Below, in pieces: positions 60,129 to 62,500 of a stretch of DNA of 62,500 bases. The DNA comes from Chrysomallon squamiferum (taxonomy: Eukaryota > Mollusca > Gastropoda > Neomphalida > Peltospiridae), in the NCBI GenBank assembly GCA_012295275.1, contig CM022667.1, forward strand, positions 13,782,932 to 13,845,431, written 5' to 3'. The notes beneath the pieces are model-generated. The model saw only the letters and a list, made by a program, of their open reading frames with translations, did no database searches and was not told the DNA's origin. Made by a program: the position numbers and the translations under genes. Position 1 is the first letter of the stretch. Each line of letters opens with the position of its first letter.

Positions 60129-62500
60129 ATAGCAATGTATATCACATTATAATTTTTCTTTTCTTAATTTACAGTGTATAATAATTGTAAATACTTTTAG
60201 GTTTACATTTTCTGTCCAGCCTCTTTTTTTTGTGAGGTATGTGTGTGTATATATTGATATCATTAGGCAAATTTAGACCAACTGACATAAATAATGTTTT
60301 GACATGGCCAGATTAGATACCAATTAGTTGTTATTAGACCTTATGTGCTTATTAATATATAACAAATAGGACTTCATACGCTGTATATAGATCCTAATAC
60401 TAATTGTCTTCTAACACTAATATTTTTCAATAACATTTTTCAAATTAGATGATTGACAAATGAGATTTATACACAGGGTTGGGTTCCACTACAAGCTAAA
60501 ATAAAGCTGAAGTGTAAGAAAGGGCCTTTGTGATTGTCATTTCACTTGTTGCATAACATTTTATCTTTCTTAACCCTTGTGAAATAGGGCCTGTTAAGGA
60601 CTTCCATAGCTGAGGTTCTCACCAGTTAAACCCGACATTCTAAGACACTAGACATACAGCTAGTAACACTTCATTATATTCCCAAGGTAGACCTGGTCTT
60701 CTGTATGTGTAAAAAATGGCTAAAATGTTTCATAGGTACATATTCCTGTATTTCAGACCCTTTCTCAGGTTTAAAATCAGGTTCTGTTTTTGTCTAATAC
60801 TGGTTAGTGATGATGTTTGTTGTTTCGTTTGCTGTATTGTTATTGATTAGCAGTATTATTCATCACTTAGATGTGCCTTAAACTGAGCCAGATATTTATT
60901 ATTTTATTCAGTATTTGATGCTTCTTCATGAAGCACTTACTGGTAATGTATCTTTGTAGAAAATGTCTGTACTGTAAATCTTGTTTTCAATCAACTCTGT
61001 CCTTTTTCTTTTCTTTCAGATGTCTTAAATAACATCTATCTATTCTTAATAATTATTGCTATTTGTTAATTAATTTATTTATTATTATTTTTTTTTTGGT
61101 CAAATGTTTTAAATAACTTCTTTTTATTCTGAATCATCTTGATGTTTTTATTTATTTATTTTATTTGGTTTTTTAATAGCAAAGTTGCAGTATTTAAACA
61201 TTTATTATGAAATTTCAGAAATTTGTGTTTATTGTAAATTCTGTGCAATTGCTCTTTATTTTAAACAACAAATTTTTCTATGAATTTAAACAGAAAAATA
61301 CTGGCTTTATGTACAGCCATAATCCTTTGTTTGTTTTGTTTGTTGTTTTTTTTTACTTCGAATACAAATCTTTTAAGTAAAAGAAAACTTGATTCTGCTG
61401 ATGTTTTAAAGCCATGGGTGTCTGAAATATTGCAGTATTTTTAAAGTGAACCTGATGTGTTAATAAGTAACCATGCATTTTATATGTACTTTGAAGAGGG
61501 TGTTTATGAAAATCAACCTTTGTTGTTAATGAAGGATAAAAATTTTGTAACAAGCTAGTAAGCATGAAAAAGAGTGACATTTTCTCTTCTTTAGGTACAC
61601 CCAGTTATTCACTGATGGTAAAGATAAATGAACTGACTTGTAATGTCCTTTAAGTCTGTACTTTCTACGGCAGCCTCCATGTTGTTATTATTAAACTTTG
61701 GTCTCTGGTAACAGAACAGTGCACTTATAATAATCATTGTAGAAAATTAATAGCTAAGGTTTAATTTCAGTTTAAGATACCAAAATGTATCTTAGAATTT
61801 TCAGGAAAATGACACTCATAATGAAGAAAATATTCCATTTTCAGTATATTTGTAAAGAAAATAATCAAATGATCATAAGAATTTGAAAAAATTAATATCT
61901 TTCACCCAGTTTATTAATAAAAGATAAATAAAATGCATAAAAAAAAGTATATACTAAAATAGTTAGAACAAGTATATAAAATAAAATACATATAATCAAA
62001 AGTTCAATTGCACTCAGTATAAACATGAAATAATTTAAATATAATTATAAACAATAAATTATATTTTAATAGGAAACTTTCACTGATAGTGATAATATTG
62101 GTGTCATAAACTTTGATGGTTTCTTCTTAAATTTTATTATCATTGATTAACATTTAGTTTATTTAATGTAGTTATCCCACCAAAAACATAAATAAATAAA
62201 TATAATGAAATAATAACCTGGTTTCTTCTTAAATTTTATTATCATTGATTAACATTTAGTTTATTTAATGTAATCCCACCAAAAACACCCCCCCACCAAA
62301 AACATAAATAAATAAATATAATGAAATAATAACCTATTTTAAAAAAATGTCCCTTTTGGTCATTTCCCATGCTTTCAACAAATGGAATAAAAGATGATGT
62401 GTTTTACTTTCCATGTGAAATTTTAATATAATATACAATGTTTTTGTATATTCAGTTTGAATATATGTATATCAAATGAACTATTTTAGTGACATGTCAC
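59903..62500 (+). other. KIF15 3' UTR and downstream AT-rich sequence
   Basis: No further coding exon is seen. Candidate poly(A) signals are AATAAA at 60500-60505 and weaker ones near 61916 and 62385; I cannot choose between them. Poly-T lies at about 60091-60124. There are no family-like genes. Confidence 0.6.
62119..62335. repeat. 102-bp tandem duplication near the window end
   Basis: GTTTCTTCTTAAATTTTATT begins at 62119 and again at 62221. The second copy differs by a 4-bp change and an inserted AAACACCCCCCC stretch. Confidence 0.9.

Overview
This is nuclear DNA of an animal. It is strongly AT-rich and packed with simple repeats (ATT, TTTA, TTTG, ATTC, TA, CT). Genes are split by GT-AG introns, one intron looks U12-type (AT-AC), and the long gene is clearly a kinesin-12 (KIF15/KLP2). 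The intron-rich KIF15 and intron sizes of roughly 0.1-1.3 kb fit many invertebrate lineages. I cannot name the species or phylum from the sequence.

Layout. (1) 1-14503: a tandem higher-order repeat of about 3.8 kb (A about 1.5 kb, B 1.5-1.8 kb, C about 0.5 kb). A and B each carry a GC-rich 190-bp core; in B the core is interrupted by a G-rich minisatellite. (2) 14504-18170: degenerate monomers of the same family, one with a perfect GGGACT hexamer array. (3) 18220-26870: simple repeats, inverted monomers with two more cores, and the first small-peptide genes (20.1-21.9 kb and 22.9-23.6 kb). (4) 26.9-36.1 kb: further small-peptide genes, separated by simple repeats and a complete non-autonomous hAT transposon with 8-bp target duplications (31417-32685). 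(5) 36.1-38.4 kb: AT-rich intergenic sequence that probably holds the unseen KIF15 promoter and first exon. (6) 38489-59902: 35 exons of KIF15, followed by 3' UTR and downstream sequence.

The most distinctive accessory content is a cluster of seven paralogous short secreted peptides. Each has a signal peptide, a C-[ST]-C pair at the mature N-terminus and then an amphipathic helix. They form three subfamilies. Six show an intron splice donor at or within 14 nt of the stop codon, and a 3'-UTR exon with AATAAA can be found for each of those. Two head-to-head pairs are inverted duplicates that also share promoter-region motifs. An eighth, unrelated gene encodes a six-cysteine secreted peptide. 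I do not recognise the CxC family from any described family, and its function is unknown.

In KIF15, several introns contain tandem repeats that begin inside the adjoining exon and so multiply the splice donor or acceptor. A one-base frameshift is apparent in the first visible exon.
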